Shown here in pieces: positions 56,957 through 64,000 of a DNA stretch of 64,000 nucleotides; the stretch's first letter is position 1; every line of letters begins with the position of its first letter. The stretch is from NCBI GenBank assembly GCA_902798545.1, contig CADBWQ010000001.1, positions 59,433 through 123,432 on the forward strand. The letters are read 5' to 3'. Both the position numbers and the translations under genes were made by a program. Below the pieces are notes generated by a model. That model saw only the letters and a list, made by a program, of their open reading frames with translations. It had not been told where the DNA came from and searched no databases. The stretch is from Oscillospiraceae bacterium (GTDB lineage: Bacteria > Bacillota > Clostridia > Oscillospirales > Oscillospiraceae).

Positions 56957-58843
56957 TTACAGGTTCTTCACCCGAAGGGCCCGGATCGCGTTCAGCACCG
57001 CAATTACCATGACACCCACATCGGCGAAAATCGCGGCCCACATATTGGCGATGCCCAGTGCGCCCATGATCAGGCAGCCGAACTTGACCGCCAGCGCAAA
57101 AACGATGTTTTCGTAGACAATACGGATGCACTTTCTGGAAATCCTGACCCCCTTTGCGATCTTCATCGGGTCGTCATCCATCAGCACGATATCCGCCGCC
57201 TCAATCGCGGCGTCCGATCCCATCGCGCCCATGGCGATGCCGATGTCCGCTCTGGAGAGGACCGGTGCGTCATTGATCCCGTCCCCAACAAATGCCAGTT
57301 TATCCCGCTCCGAAGACCGCTCAGCCAGCAGCTTCTCGACCAGTGAGACTTTGTCCCCGGGGAGCAGTTCTGCGTGATACTCGTCGATCCCCAGATCTTC
57401 AGCCACACGGGACGCAACCTTTTCAGCGTCTCCGGTTAACATAACAAGTCTGTTGACTCCGGCATTCCGAAGCGCCGCCAGGGCCTCCTTCACGCCGGGC
57501 TTCTCCAGATCCGAGATGACAATGTGCCCCGCGTAGGCGCCGTCGATCGCCACATGAATGATGGTCCCGGTGCTGCGGCAGTCGATGGGCGTGATTCCCA
57601 GCCGCTTCATCAGTTTTTCGTTGCCTGCTGCGACCCGGTGCCCGTCCACAACCGCGCGGACTCCCTCGCCGCCGGTCTCCTCGATCTCCGAGACTCTGTT
57701 CCGCTCAATCTCTTTCCCGTATGCGCGCTGCAGGCTCCTGCTGATCGGATGCGACGAGGCACATTCTGCCAGCGCTGCATATTCAAGCAGCTCTGCATCC
57801 TCCATCGGGCTGTGATGAATGCCGCTGACCTCGAACACCCCTTTTGTCAGGGTCCCCGTCTTGTCGAAGACCACGGTCCTCACTTTTGAGAGCGTTTCCA
57901 GGTAGTTGGAGCCCTTGATCAGGATCCCCTCATGGCTGGCCCCGCCGATTCCCGCAAAAAAGCTCAGCGGAATGCTGATCACCAGCGCGCAGGGGCAGCT
58001 GATGACCAGGAAGGTCAGTGCGCGGTAGATCCAGTCATTCCAGCCTGCCGGAAGCCCCGTCAGCATCCGCGCCAGGGGCGGCAAAACGGCAAGCGCCACC
58101 GCGCTGTATACAACCGCCGGGGTATAGACCCGTGCGAAGCGCGAGATGAATTCCTCCGAGCGGGACTTGAGCGAACTGGCGTTTTCCACCAGCTCCAGAA
58201 TCTTCGATACCGTTGACTCTCCAAACTCTTTTGTCGTCCGGATCTTCAGCACGCCCGTCAGATTGATGCAGCCGCTGATGATCTCATCCCCGACACCGCA
58301 TGCCCGGGGTACGCTCTCCCCGGTCAGGGCACTGGTATTCAGCGTCGAGCTCCCCTCCGTGACGATGCCGTCGATGGGGACCTTCTCTCCCGGCTGGACC
58401 ACGATGACAGACCCGATTTCCACTTCATCAGGATCGATCTGTTCCAGGGTTCCGTCGGTCTCGATGTTCGCATAGTCCGGTCGGATATCCATCAGCTCCG
58501 TGATATTGCGGCGGCTTTTTCCCACCGCATAGCTCTGGAAGAACTCTCCGATCTGATAGAAAAGCATGACGGCGACGGCTTCGTTGTAATCGCCGCTCTT
58601 TTCGTAGATTGCCAGGGCGATGGCTCCCAGCGTCGCCACCGCCATCAGAAAGCATTCGTCGAACGGCCGGCGGTTCAGGATTCCCTTCCAGGCTTTCCGC
58701 AGAATGTCGTACCCGATGACCAGATAGGCGATGAAATAGCCCGCCGCCGAGGCAGCCTCCGGCAGCTTTAGAAGATTCAGAAGGATCAGCAGCACAGACG
58801 CGGCGATGATCCGGATCAGCATTTTTTTCTGTTTCTTGCTCAT
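56957..58843 (-). CDS. Heavy-metal P1B-type ATPase (Zn/Cd/Pb exporter, ZntA/CadA-like)
   Basis: Exports soft divalent metal ions using ATP. The 628-residue protein has no N-terminal HMA domain. It shows the CPC motif (SCPCALVISIPLSFFAG), phosphorylation motif DKTGTLTKG, the SSHPIS motif of P1B pumps, LTGDAEKVAS and GDGINDAPVL, with eight membrane helices. The CPC type with a conserved Lys/Asp C-terminal helix points to Zn2+/Cd2+. The metallochaperone-like HMA protein is encoded separately upstream (58894-59112). Confidence 0.94.
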   Translation of the reverse strand: MSKKQKKMLIRIIAASVLLILLNLLKLPEAASAAGYFIAYLVIGYDILRKAWKGILNRRPFDECFLMAVATLGAIALAIYEKSGDYNEAVAVMLFYQIGEFFQSYAVGKSRRNITELMDIRPDYANIETDGTLEQIDPDEVEIGSVIVVQPGEKVPIDGIVTEGSSTLNTSALTGESVPRACGVGDEIISGCINLTGVLKIRTTKEFGESTVSKILELVENASSLKSRSEEFISRFARVYTPAVVYSAVALAVLPPLARMLTGLPAGWNDWIYRALTFLVISCPCALVISIPLSFFAGIGGASHEGILIKGSNYLETLSKVRTVVFDKTGTLTKGVFEVSGIHHSPMEDAELLEYAALAECASSHPISRSLQRAYGKEIERNRVSEIEETGGEGVRAVVDGHRVAAGNEKLMKRLGITPIDCRSTGTIIHVAIDGAYAGHIVISDLEKPGVKEALAALRNAGVNRLVMLTGDAEKVASRVAEDLGIDEYHAELLPGDKVSLVEKLLAERSSERDKLAFVGDGINDAPVLSRADIGIAMGAMGSDAAIEAADIVLMDDDPMKIAKGVRISRKCIRIVYENIVFALAVKFGCLIMGALGIANMWAAIFADVGVMVIAVLNAIRALRVKNL

Positions 58844-58893
58844 TTTCCCAGTCCGTTTCCCGCACTCCTTTTTTCATGAGGCGCGGCGTTGTA

Positions 58894-59112
58894 TCACAGT
58901 TCGATCTCGCAGTCGGGCTCGACCTTCTTGCAGGCCTTCAGGACTTCTTTCATCACGGTCTTCGGATCCTGTCCCTCTTCGAATGTCACGATCATCTTCT
59001 GTGTCATGAAGTTTACCGTCACGCTCGCCACTCCGGCGACTTTTCCGGCGGTGTCTTCCATGAGATTGGCGCAGTTGGCACAGTCCACTTCGATCTTATA
59101 GGTCTTCTTCAT
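58894..59112 (-). CDS. Stand-alone heavy-metal-associated (HMA) domain protein
   Basis: A 72-residue HMA domain starting MKKTYKIEVDCANCANLMED with the metal-binding CANC motif; its Asp before the first Cys (DCANC) is typical of Zn/Cd-type HMA domains, including the ones in ZntA. The fold is complete (VNFMTQKMIVTFEEGQDPKT). It precedes the ATPase gene by 50 bases and follows the divergent promoter, so it probably delivers metal to the pump. The frame open from 59292 is not used. Confidence 0.93.
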   Translation of the reverse strand: MKKTYKIEVDCANCANLMEDTAGKVAGVASVTVNFMTQKMIVTFEEGQDPKTVMKEVLKACKKVEPDCEIEL

Positions 59113-59169
59113 CTCTGTTTCCCCCTGTTTCTTTTCTTCCGGGCGGGTAAAAAACCTGTCCGGACAATT

Positions 59170-59225
59170 AAGCGCTTGTTTATTCGTTCTGACCGGAGTA
59201 TACTGTATCCACCCGAAGAAATCAA
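59170..59225 (-). promoter_or_regulatory. Metal-ATPase operon promoter and candidate ArsR-AraC operator
   Basis: TTGATT (59220-59225), 17-base spacer and TATACT (59197-59202) on the minus strand. AAGCGCTT (59170-59177), an 8-base palindrome in AATTAAGCGCTTGTTTA, lies just downstream and could bind the divergent regulator. Confidence 0.6.
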
Positions 59226-59290
59226 CCGTTCTGACGCAGACTCTTCCGATTGGGAGAAAAACACGACCGAACGGAACAAGGAGGCAGCTC

Positions 59291-60079
59291 ATGTCGGATT
59301 CCCCTCTTCCCCATCACCATACAGATCATAAAAACAGTCTCTTTCTCCGCCCCGCGCTGTCCAGCGTGAAGGAATTCGGCGTCGTGGCGGAGCTGTTCAG
59401 TCAGCTGAGCGACCCCACAAGGCTTCGCATCTTCTGGATGCTGTGCCACTGTGAGGAATGTGTCATCAACATTGCCGCCCTTCTCGACATGTCCAGTCCC
59501 GCCGTATCCCATCACCTTCGCTCCCTGCGCCAGACCGGTCTGATTGTCGGCCGCCGGGAGGGCAGAGAGGTGTTCTACCGGGCTTCCGACAGCGAGGTCT
59601 CCCATCTTCTGCACCATATGATCGAGCAGACCATGAGCATCACCTGCCCCGAAGAGGCCGAGCTTCTGACGGACTGCCGCGCCGATCAGGCTGCGCTGAT
59701 CCATGAGGTTCACGAATATCTCGTCACACATCTGGATGAGAAGATCACCATCGACGAACTCTCCAGACGCTTCCACATGAACGCCACAACGCTGAAGTCT
59801 GTCTTCAAGTCCGTCTATGGCGATTCTCTCGCCTCCCATGTCAAGGAGCACCGCATGGAGCTGGCATCCGAGCTGCTCTCCGGCACCGGGCTGAGCATCG
59901 CCGAAGTGGCCGCGCGTGTCGGTTATGACAGTCAGAGCAAGTTCTCTGCCGCCTTCAAGAGTCAGTACGGCGTTCTCCCGAAAGAATACAGAAGATTACA
60001 CAGCAATTATGACCAGAAACCGGGGGTATCTCAGTCGGATTTTAAACAAAATTTCGGCGTTCTGACCACAAGATCTTGA
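59291..60079 (+). CDS. ArsR-AraC fusion transcriptional regulator
   Basis: A 262-residue protein joining two DNA-binding domains. Residues about 30-105 are an ArsR/SmtB winged helix ([20 protein letters not shown], then [20 protein letters not shown]), with Cys52, Cys54 and Cys57 in the metal-sensing helix. Residues about 135-236 are an AraC-type double HTH ([40 protein letters not shown]). A His-rich N terminus (PHHHTDHK) may add metal ligands. It is divergent from the HMA-ATPase operon and probably controls it in response to Zn or Cd. Confidence 0.88.
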   Translation: MSDSPLPHHHTDHKNSLFLRPALSSVKEFGVVAELFSQLSDPTRLRIFWMLCHCEECVINIAALLDMSSPAVSHHLRSLRQTGLIVGRREGREVFYRASDSEVSHLLHHMIEQTMSITCPEEAELLTDCRADQAALIHEVHEYLVTHLDEKITIDELSRRFHMNATTLKSVFKSVYGDSLASHVKEHRMELASELLSGTGLSIAEVAARVGYDSQSKFSAAFKSQYGVLPKEYRRLHSNYDQKPGVSQSDFKQNFGVLTTRS

Positions 60080-60090
60080 CCTTGGTTTCA

Positions 60091-60119
60091 TTGACTGAGC
60101 GCCCGGGTTGTGGTATATT
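60091..60119 (+). promoter_or_regulatory. pckA promoter
   Basis: TTGACT (60091-60096), 17-base spacer and TATATT (60114-60119), about 30 bases before the start codon. Confidence 0.75.
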
Positions 60120-60153
60120 ATTACCAAATCTTTTTAGGAGGTTGTATCATATT

Positions 60154-61767
60154 ATGGCAAATATTGACCTGAGCAAATACGGCATTACCGGCACCACCGA
60201 GATTATCTACAATCCCAGCTATGAACAGCTTTTCAAGGATGAGATGGATCCTTCTCTCGAGGGTTTTGACAAGGGCGTTCTGACCGAGCTCGGCGCCGTC
60301 AACGTCATGACCGGCATTTACACCGGCCGCTCCCCCAAGGACAAGTATATTGTTGTTGACGAGAACTCCAAGGACACCGTCTGGTGGACCACCGAGGGCT
60401 ACAAGAATGACAACCACCCCATGACCGAAGAGACCTGGGCTGTCGTCAGAGACCTTGCGAGGAATCAGCTCTGCAACAAGAAGCTCTATGTTGTCGATGC
60501 CTTCTGCGGTGCGAACAAGGATACCCGCATGGCCATCCGCTTCATCATGGAAGTTGCATGGCAGGCCCACTTTGTCCGCAACATGTTCATAAAGCCCACG
60601 GAAGAAGAGCTTGCAGACTTTGAGCCTGACTTTGTCGTGTACACCGCCTCCAAGGCTAGGTGCGAGAACTATAAGGAACTCGGCCTCAACTCCGAGACGG
60701 TCGTTGCCTTCAACGTCACCAGCCGTGAGCAGGTCATCATCAACACCTGGTACGGCGGCGAGATGAAGAAGGGCATGTTCTCCATGATGAACTACTATCT
60801 CCCGCTCAAGGGCATTGCCGCGATGCACTGCTCCGCCAACACCGATATGAACGGTGAGAACACCGCCATCTTCTTCGGCCTCTCCGGCACCGGCAAGACC
60901 ACCCTTTCCACCGACCCGAAGCGTCTGCTCATCGGCGATGACGAGCACGGCTGGGACGACAACGGCGTCTTCAACTTCGAGGGCGGCTGCTATGCCAAGG
61001 TCATCAACCTGGACAAGGAATCCGAGCCCGACATCTATAACGCCATCCGCCGCAACGCCCTTCTGGAGAACGTGACGGTCGACGCGGAGGGCAAGATCGA
61101 CTTTGCCGACAAGAGCGTCACCGAGAACACCCGTGTCTCCTACCCCATTGAGCATATTGAGAAGATCGTCAAGAACGTCCGCCCGATCTCTTCCGGCCCC
61201 GACGCCAAGAACGTGATCTTCCTCTCCGCCGACGCTTTCGGCGTTCTGCCTCCGGTCTCTGTCCTGACGCCTGAGCAGACGAAGTACTACTTCCTCTCCG
61301 GCTTCACCGCAAAGCTCGCCGGCACCGAGCGCGGCATTACCGAGCCGACCCCGACCTTCTCCGCCTGCTTCGGCCAGGCTTTCCTCGAGCTGCACCCGAC
61401 CAAGTACGCTGAAGAGCTCGTCAGAAAGATGGAGAAGTCCGGTGCGAAGGCTTACCTCGTCAACACCGGCTGGAACGGCACCGGCAAGCGCATCTCCATC
61501 AAGGACACCCGCGGCATCATCGACGCAATCCTTGACGGCGACATTCTGGGCGCCCCCACCAAGAAGATCCCGTACTTCAATTTCGAAGTTCCCACCGAGC
61601 TGAAGGGTGTCGACAGCGGCATCCTCGACCCGCGCGACACCTATGCCGATCCCGCTGAGTGGGATGCCAAGGCCAAGGATCTCGCCGGCCGCTTCATCAA
61701 GAACTTTGCCAAGTACGAAAGCAACGAAGCCGGCAAGGCCCTGGTCGCCGCCGGTCCGCAGCTCTGA
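60154..61767 (+). CDS. pckA: ATP-dependent phosphoenolpyruvate carboxykinase
   Basis: Interconverts oxaloacetate plus ATP and PEP plus CO2 plus ADP. The ATG at 60154 (TAGGAGG site) gives 537 residues, the usual length. [15 protein letters not shown], the P-loop [13 protein letters not shown], and [20 protein letters not shown] and [18 protein letters not shown] are present. In anaerobes it can fix CO2 on PEP. Together with the downstream decarboxylase genes it makes an oxaloacetate node, with direction set by energy state. Confidence 0.97.
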   Translation: MANIDLSKYGITGTTEIIYNPSYEQLFKDEMDPSLEGFDKGVLTELGAVNVMTGIYTGRSPKDKYIVVDENSKDTVWWTTEGYKNDNHPMTEETWAVVRDLARNQLCNKKLYVVDAFCGANKDTRMAIRFIMEVAWQAHFVRNMFIKPTEEELADFEPDFVVYTASKARCENYKELGLNSETVVAFNVTSREQVIINTWYGGEMKKGMFSMMNYYLPLKGIAAMHCSANTDMNGENTAIFFGLSGTGKTTLSTDPKRLLIGDDEHGWDDNGVFNFEGGCYAKVINLDKESEPDIYNAIRRNALLENVTVDAEGKIDFADKSVTENTRVSYPIEHIEKIVKNVRPISSGPDAKNVIFLSADAFGVLPPVSVLTPEQTKYYFLSGFTAKLAGTERGITEPTPTFSACFGQAFLELHPTKYAEELVRKMEKSGAKAYLVNTGWNGTGKRISIKDTRGIIDAILDGDILGAPTKKIPYFNFEVPTELKGVDSGILDPRDTYADPAEWDAKAKDLAGRFIKNFAKYESNEAGKALVAAGPQL

Positions 61768-61782
61768 TTAACCTGTAATGTC

Positions 61783-61808
61783 AAGCGGGGGCACATACAC
61801 CCCCGCTT
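61783..61808 (+). terminator. Hairpin between pckA and oadA
   Basis: A 9-bp GC-rich stem (61783-61791 with 61800-61808), with no T run after it. It may be a partial terminator or protect the pckA mRNA 3' end. Confidence 0.5.
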
Positions 61809-61846
61809 CATGTAAATAATTCACACTTACAGCAGGAGGAATACGG

Positions 61847-63235
61847 ATGAAGAAAGTTCAATTTACCGAAACCGTGCTGCGTGACGCCGGCCAGTCTCTG
61901 ATCGCGACACGTCTGGCCTACGATCAGTTCGAGGATATCCTCCCGACGATCGACGAAGCGGGTTTCTATTCTGTGGAGTGCTGGGGCGGCGCCACCTTCG
62001 ATGTCTGCCTGCGCTTCCTGAATGAGGACCCGTGGGAACGGCTTCGGAAGATCCGGGCCAAGATGCCCAACACCAAGCTCCAGATGCTCCTTCGCGGGCA
62101 GAACATTCTGGGTTACAAGCACTACAGCGATGATATTGTCCGCCGCTTTGTTCGCGCCGCGGTCCGCAACGGCATCGACATTATCCGCATCTTCGACGCC
62201 CTGAACGACGTCGACAACCTCAAGGTCGCCATTGACGAGACCGTGAAGCAGGGTGCCATCGCCTCCGGCGCCATCTCCTACACCACCAGTCCCGTCCACA
62301 CGCTCGAGAAGTACGTCGAGATGGTCAAGGAACTCAAGCAGATGGGCGTTTCCACGATCTGCATCAAGGACATGGCCGGCATCTGCACCCCGAAGGCCGC
62401 CTATGACCTGGTCTCCGCCATCAAGGACGCCGTGGATCTCCCGGTCGTTCTGCACACCCACTGCACCGCCGGCCTCGCGTTCATGACCTGCCTGAAGGCG
62501 GTCGAAGCCGGCTGTGATGTCATCGACACCGCCATCTCCCCGTTCTCCGGCGGCACCAGCCAGCCCGCGACCGAGACCCTCGCCTACGCACTGAGAGAGT
62601 TCGGCTACGAAGTGGACCTGGACGATGACAAGCTCCTCAAGATGGCCAACTACTTCAAGCCCATCCGCGCCGAGTTCCTGGAGAAGGGCACGCTGAACCC
62701 GATCTCCATGGCGACGGATACCCAGTGTCTGACCTACCAGATCCCCGGCGGCATGCTCTCCAACCTTCTCAGCCAGCTGAAGACCCTGAACGCCCTGGAC
62801 AAGTTCGACGAAGCCCTTCTGGAGACCCCGCGGGTCCGCAAGGACATGGGTTATCCCCCGCTGGTCACCCCGACGAGCCAGCTGGTCGGCACCCAGGCTG
62901 TTCAGAACGTCCTGGCCGGCGAGCGCTACAAGAACGTCGGCGCCGAGATCAAGGCCTACTGCCGCGGCGAGTACGGCCGTACGCCGGCTCCCATTGATCC
63001 GGAAATCCGCGCCAAGATCCTCAACGGCGAAGAACCCCTCAAGGGCCGCTATGCCGATACCCTTCCCACCGATGTCTATGAAAAGGCCGCTGAAAAGCTC
63101 GGCGAGACCGCCCGCTGCGAAGAGGATGTCCTGAGCTACATCGCCTTCCCGCAGGTTGCCGAGAAGTTCTTCCAGCAGCGCAAGGAGCGCGAGGAGAATA
63201 CTGTCAAGTACAGCATTCAGGCTGTGGAGGGCTAA
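61847..63235 (+). CDS. oadA: Oxaloacetate decarboxylase alpha subunit / pyruvate carboxylase B-type carboxyltransferase
   Basis: Carboxyltransferase that moves CO2 from oxaloacetate to biotin. The 462-residue protein has the family order: RDAGQSLIATRL (usual RDGHQS with Ala-Gly at positions 3-4), a metal-binding LHTHCTAG (HxH), carboxylated-lysine segment CIKDMAGICTPKAAYDLV and GTSQPATETLAY, which matches the active site. The biotin-carrier domain is absent from its C terminus and is encoded as a separate gene (63592). AGGAGG precedes the ATG. Confidence 0.93.
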   Translation: MKKVQFTETVLRDAGQSLIATRLAYDQFEDILPTIDEAGFYSVECWGGATFDVCLRFLNEDPWERLRKIRAKMPNTKLQMLLRGQNILGYKHYSDDIVRRFVRAAVRNGIDIIRIFDALNDVDNLKVAIDETVKQGAIASGAISYTTSPVHTLEKYVEMVKELKQMGVSTICIKDMAGICTPKAAYDLVSAIKDAVDLPVVLHTHCTAGLAFMTCLKAVEAGCDVIDTAISPFSGGTSQPATETLAYALREFGYEVDLDDDKLLKMANYFKPIRAEFLEKGTLNPISMATDTQCLTYQIPGGMLSNLLSQLKTLNALDKFDEALLETPRVRKDMGYPPLVTPTSQLVGTQAVQNVLAGERYKNVGAEIKAYCRGEYGRTPAPIDPEIRAKILNGEEPLKGRYADTLPTDVYEKAAEKLGETARCEEDVLSYIAFPQVAEKFFQQRKEREENTVKYSIQAVEG

Positions 63236-63238
63236 GCC

Positions 63239-63595
63239 ATGACGTTTGTAGATGCCTGCCTGTACTCCGTGACGGGCCTGCTCGTGGTGTTCTTCGCGCT
63301 GATTCTGCTGATGGTCATCATCAAGATCATGACCGGCATCGGCGACAGCGTGGAAAAGAAGGCCGCCCTGGCCGCCGCCTCGGCGGCGCCCGCGGCAGCG
63401 GCCCCGGCGCCTGCGGCAGAGCCGGCAAAGGCTGAGAAGCCTGGCCCGAAGTACACCCGTGAGCTGAAGCTCTGGGACACCGATCCGCGGGACGCCGCGA
63501 TGATCATGGCCATCGTCGCCGAGACGACACAGATTCCGCTGAACCAGCTGCAATTTCTCTCTATTAAAGAAATCAAGGGGGACAACCAGGAATGA
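63239..63595 (+). CDS. oadG: Oxaloacetate decarboxylase gamma-like subunit (OadG)
   Basis: Small membrane subunit of the Na+-pumping decarboxylase. The 118 residues begin with a membrane helix (VTGLLVVFFALILLMVIIKI) followed by an Ala/Pro linker (about 40 residues) and a short C-terminal domain. The N-terminal membrane anchor, linker and OadG-like tail match. It lies 3 bases after oadA and overlaps the biotin-carrier gene by ATGA. It probably anchors alpha and the biotin carrier to the membrane beta subunit. Confidence 0.85.
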   Translation: MTFVDACLYSVTGLLVVFFALILLMVIIKIMTGIGDSVEKKAALAAASAAPAAAAPAPAAEPAKAEKPGPKYTRELKLWDTDPRDAAMIMAIVAETTQIPLNQLQFLSIKEIKGDNQE

Positions 63596-63990
63596 AGTAT
63601 AAAATCACACTGAAGGGCAAGACCTATGAAGTCGTCGTCGAGCAGGGCGAGGCCATCATCGAGGACGAATACGATTACGTTCCCCCTGTGGCGCCTGCCG
63701 CCGCAGCCCCGGTCGCGGCACCCGCAGCCGCCCCGGCGCCTGCCGCTCCCGCAGCCCCTGCGGGCGGAGCCGTCGCCGCCGGTACCCGCGTGGATTCCCC
63801 GCTGCCCGGCAACGTGCTGGATGTGAAGGTCGCCGTCGGCCAGGCTGTCAAGGCCGGCCAGGTCCTTGTCATCATCGAGGCCATGAAGATGGAGAACGAG
63901 GTCGCCGCCCCCTGTGACGGCGTCGTGAAGCAGATTGTCGCCTCCAAGGGCGCTGTTGTTGCCACCGGCGATGCGCTGCTCGTGATCTGA
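63592..63990 (+). CDS. Biotin carboxyl carrier protein of the decarboxylase
   Basis: A 132-residue biotin carrier. After a short N-terminal beta region (KITLKGKTYEVVVEQGEAI) comes a Pro/Ala-rich flexible linker (about residues 31-62) and a biotinyl domain with the modification site EAMKMENEV (Lys99). It carries carboxybiotin between the alpha subunit and the membrane beta pump. The ATG overlaps oadG by ATGA. The membrane beta subunit (OadB/GcdB) is expected just downstream, beyond the window's right edge. Confidence 0.94.
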   Translation: MKYKITLKGKTYEVVVEQGEAIIEDEYDYVPPVAPAAAAPVAAPAAAPAPAAPAAPAGGAVAAGTRVDSPLPGNVLDVKVAVGQAVKAGQVLVIIEAMKMENEVAAPCDGVVKQIVASKGAVVATGDALLVI

Positions 63991-64000
63991 GGAGCTGCCG

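Noticed and set aside
60121-61395. Minus-strand frame of 424 codons
   Set aside because: Antisense shadow of pckA; no ribosome site and no recognised motif.
61808-63553. Long minus-strand frame of 581 codons
   Set aside because: Antisense to oadA and oadG, Gly/Leu/Val-rich and without family features.

Overview
The window looks like chromosome from a moderately GC-rich anaerobic Bacillota, most likely class Clostridia and perhaps Oscillospirales-like. The evidence is the set of Gram-positive core genes (RicT/YaaT, PepV, DegV, RlmH, EF-G-like paralogue), strong AGGAGG ribosome binding sites, TTGACA/TATAAT promoters with 17-18 base spacing, a TAXI-type TRAP transporter and a PEPCK plus biotin-dependent decarboxylase module typical of anaerobic fermenters. 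Species cannot be fixed from the sequence alone. Most genes are dense, tightly spaced and ordinary housekeeping genes. The accessory material is concentrated at about 17.2-27.8 kb.

Layout. (1) 0-7.3 kb, minus strand: one long operon murA-rlmH-phosphohexomutase-two half-size CHR transporters-phoH-ybeY-era, joining envelope synthesis, ribosome maturation and RNA metabolism. (2) 7.5-17.2 kb: an exported protein of unknown function, a YcxB-like membrane protein, a TAXI TRAP importer with an HpcH/HpaI aldolase, the Mg2+ transporter mgtE behind a long structured leader with a small ORF, a Pro/Thr-rich surface protein, and a membrane protein/XRE regulator pair. (3) 17.2-27.8 kb: a patchwork next to tRNA-Ser(CGA). 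It holds an MBL-fold hydrolase, a CPBP protease, a NUDIX hydrolase, gene remnants (an internally deleted flavodoxin and a tyrosine recombinase tail), and a type I restriction-modification operon led by a small XRE regulator (HTH-hsdR-hsdM-hsdS). Perfect or near-perfect 10-11 bp tandem duplications lie at 20288, 26066 and 27661, on each side of the two cassettes. (4) 27.9-45 kb: murC; a plus-strand run of UDG, DUF2156, GNAT, PlsC, FabG and pyrimidine-nucleoside phosphorylase; then minus-strand rlmB, a 1104-residue protein that appears to be a catalytically dead P-type ATPase with a long acidic head, an EF-G-like GTPase and a membrane-anchored SGNH-like protein; then a rhomboid-like pseudoprotease, a PepV-like dipeptidase and thiamine pyrophosphokinase. 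(5) 45-56.8 kb: holB-ricT-ABC exporter, pseudouridine catabolism (psuK with a built-in HTH, psuG), DUF2461, a glycosyltransferase, a membrane serine hydrolase, DegV and an AEC transporter. (6) 56.9-60.1 kb: a Zn/Cd-type P1B ATPase and a separate HMA metallochaperone, divergent from an ArsR-AraC fusion regulator. (7) 60.1-64 kb: ATP-dependent PEPCK, then oxaloacetate decarboxylase alpha, gamma and biotin carrier subunits; the membrane beta subunit would lie beyond the right edge.

Most promising for new biology: the P-type ATPase-like pseudoenzyme; the mgtE leader with a possible four-way-junction RNA overlapping a 31-codon acidic ORF; the ArsR-AraC fusion; and the tandem-duplication marks around the restriction-modification cassette. 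All functional statements come from motif reading without database searches.
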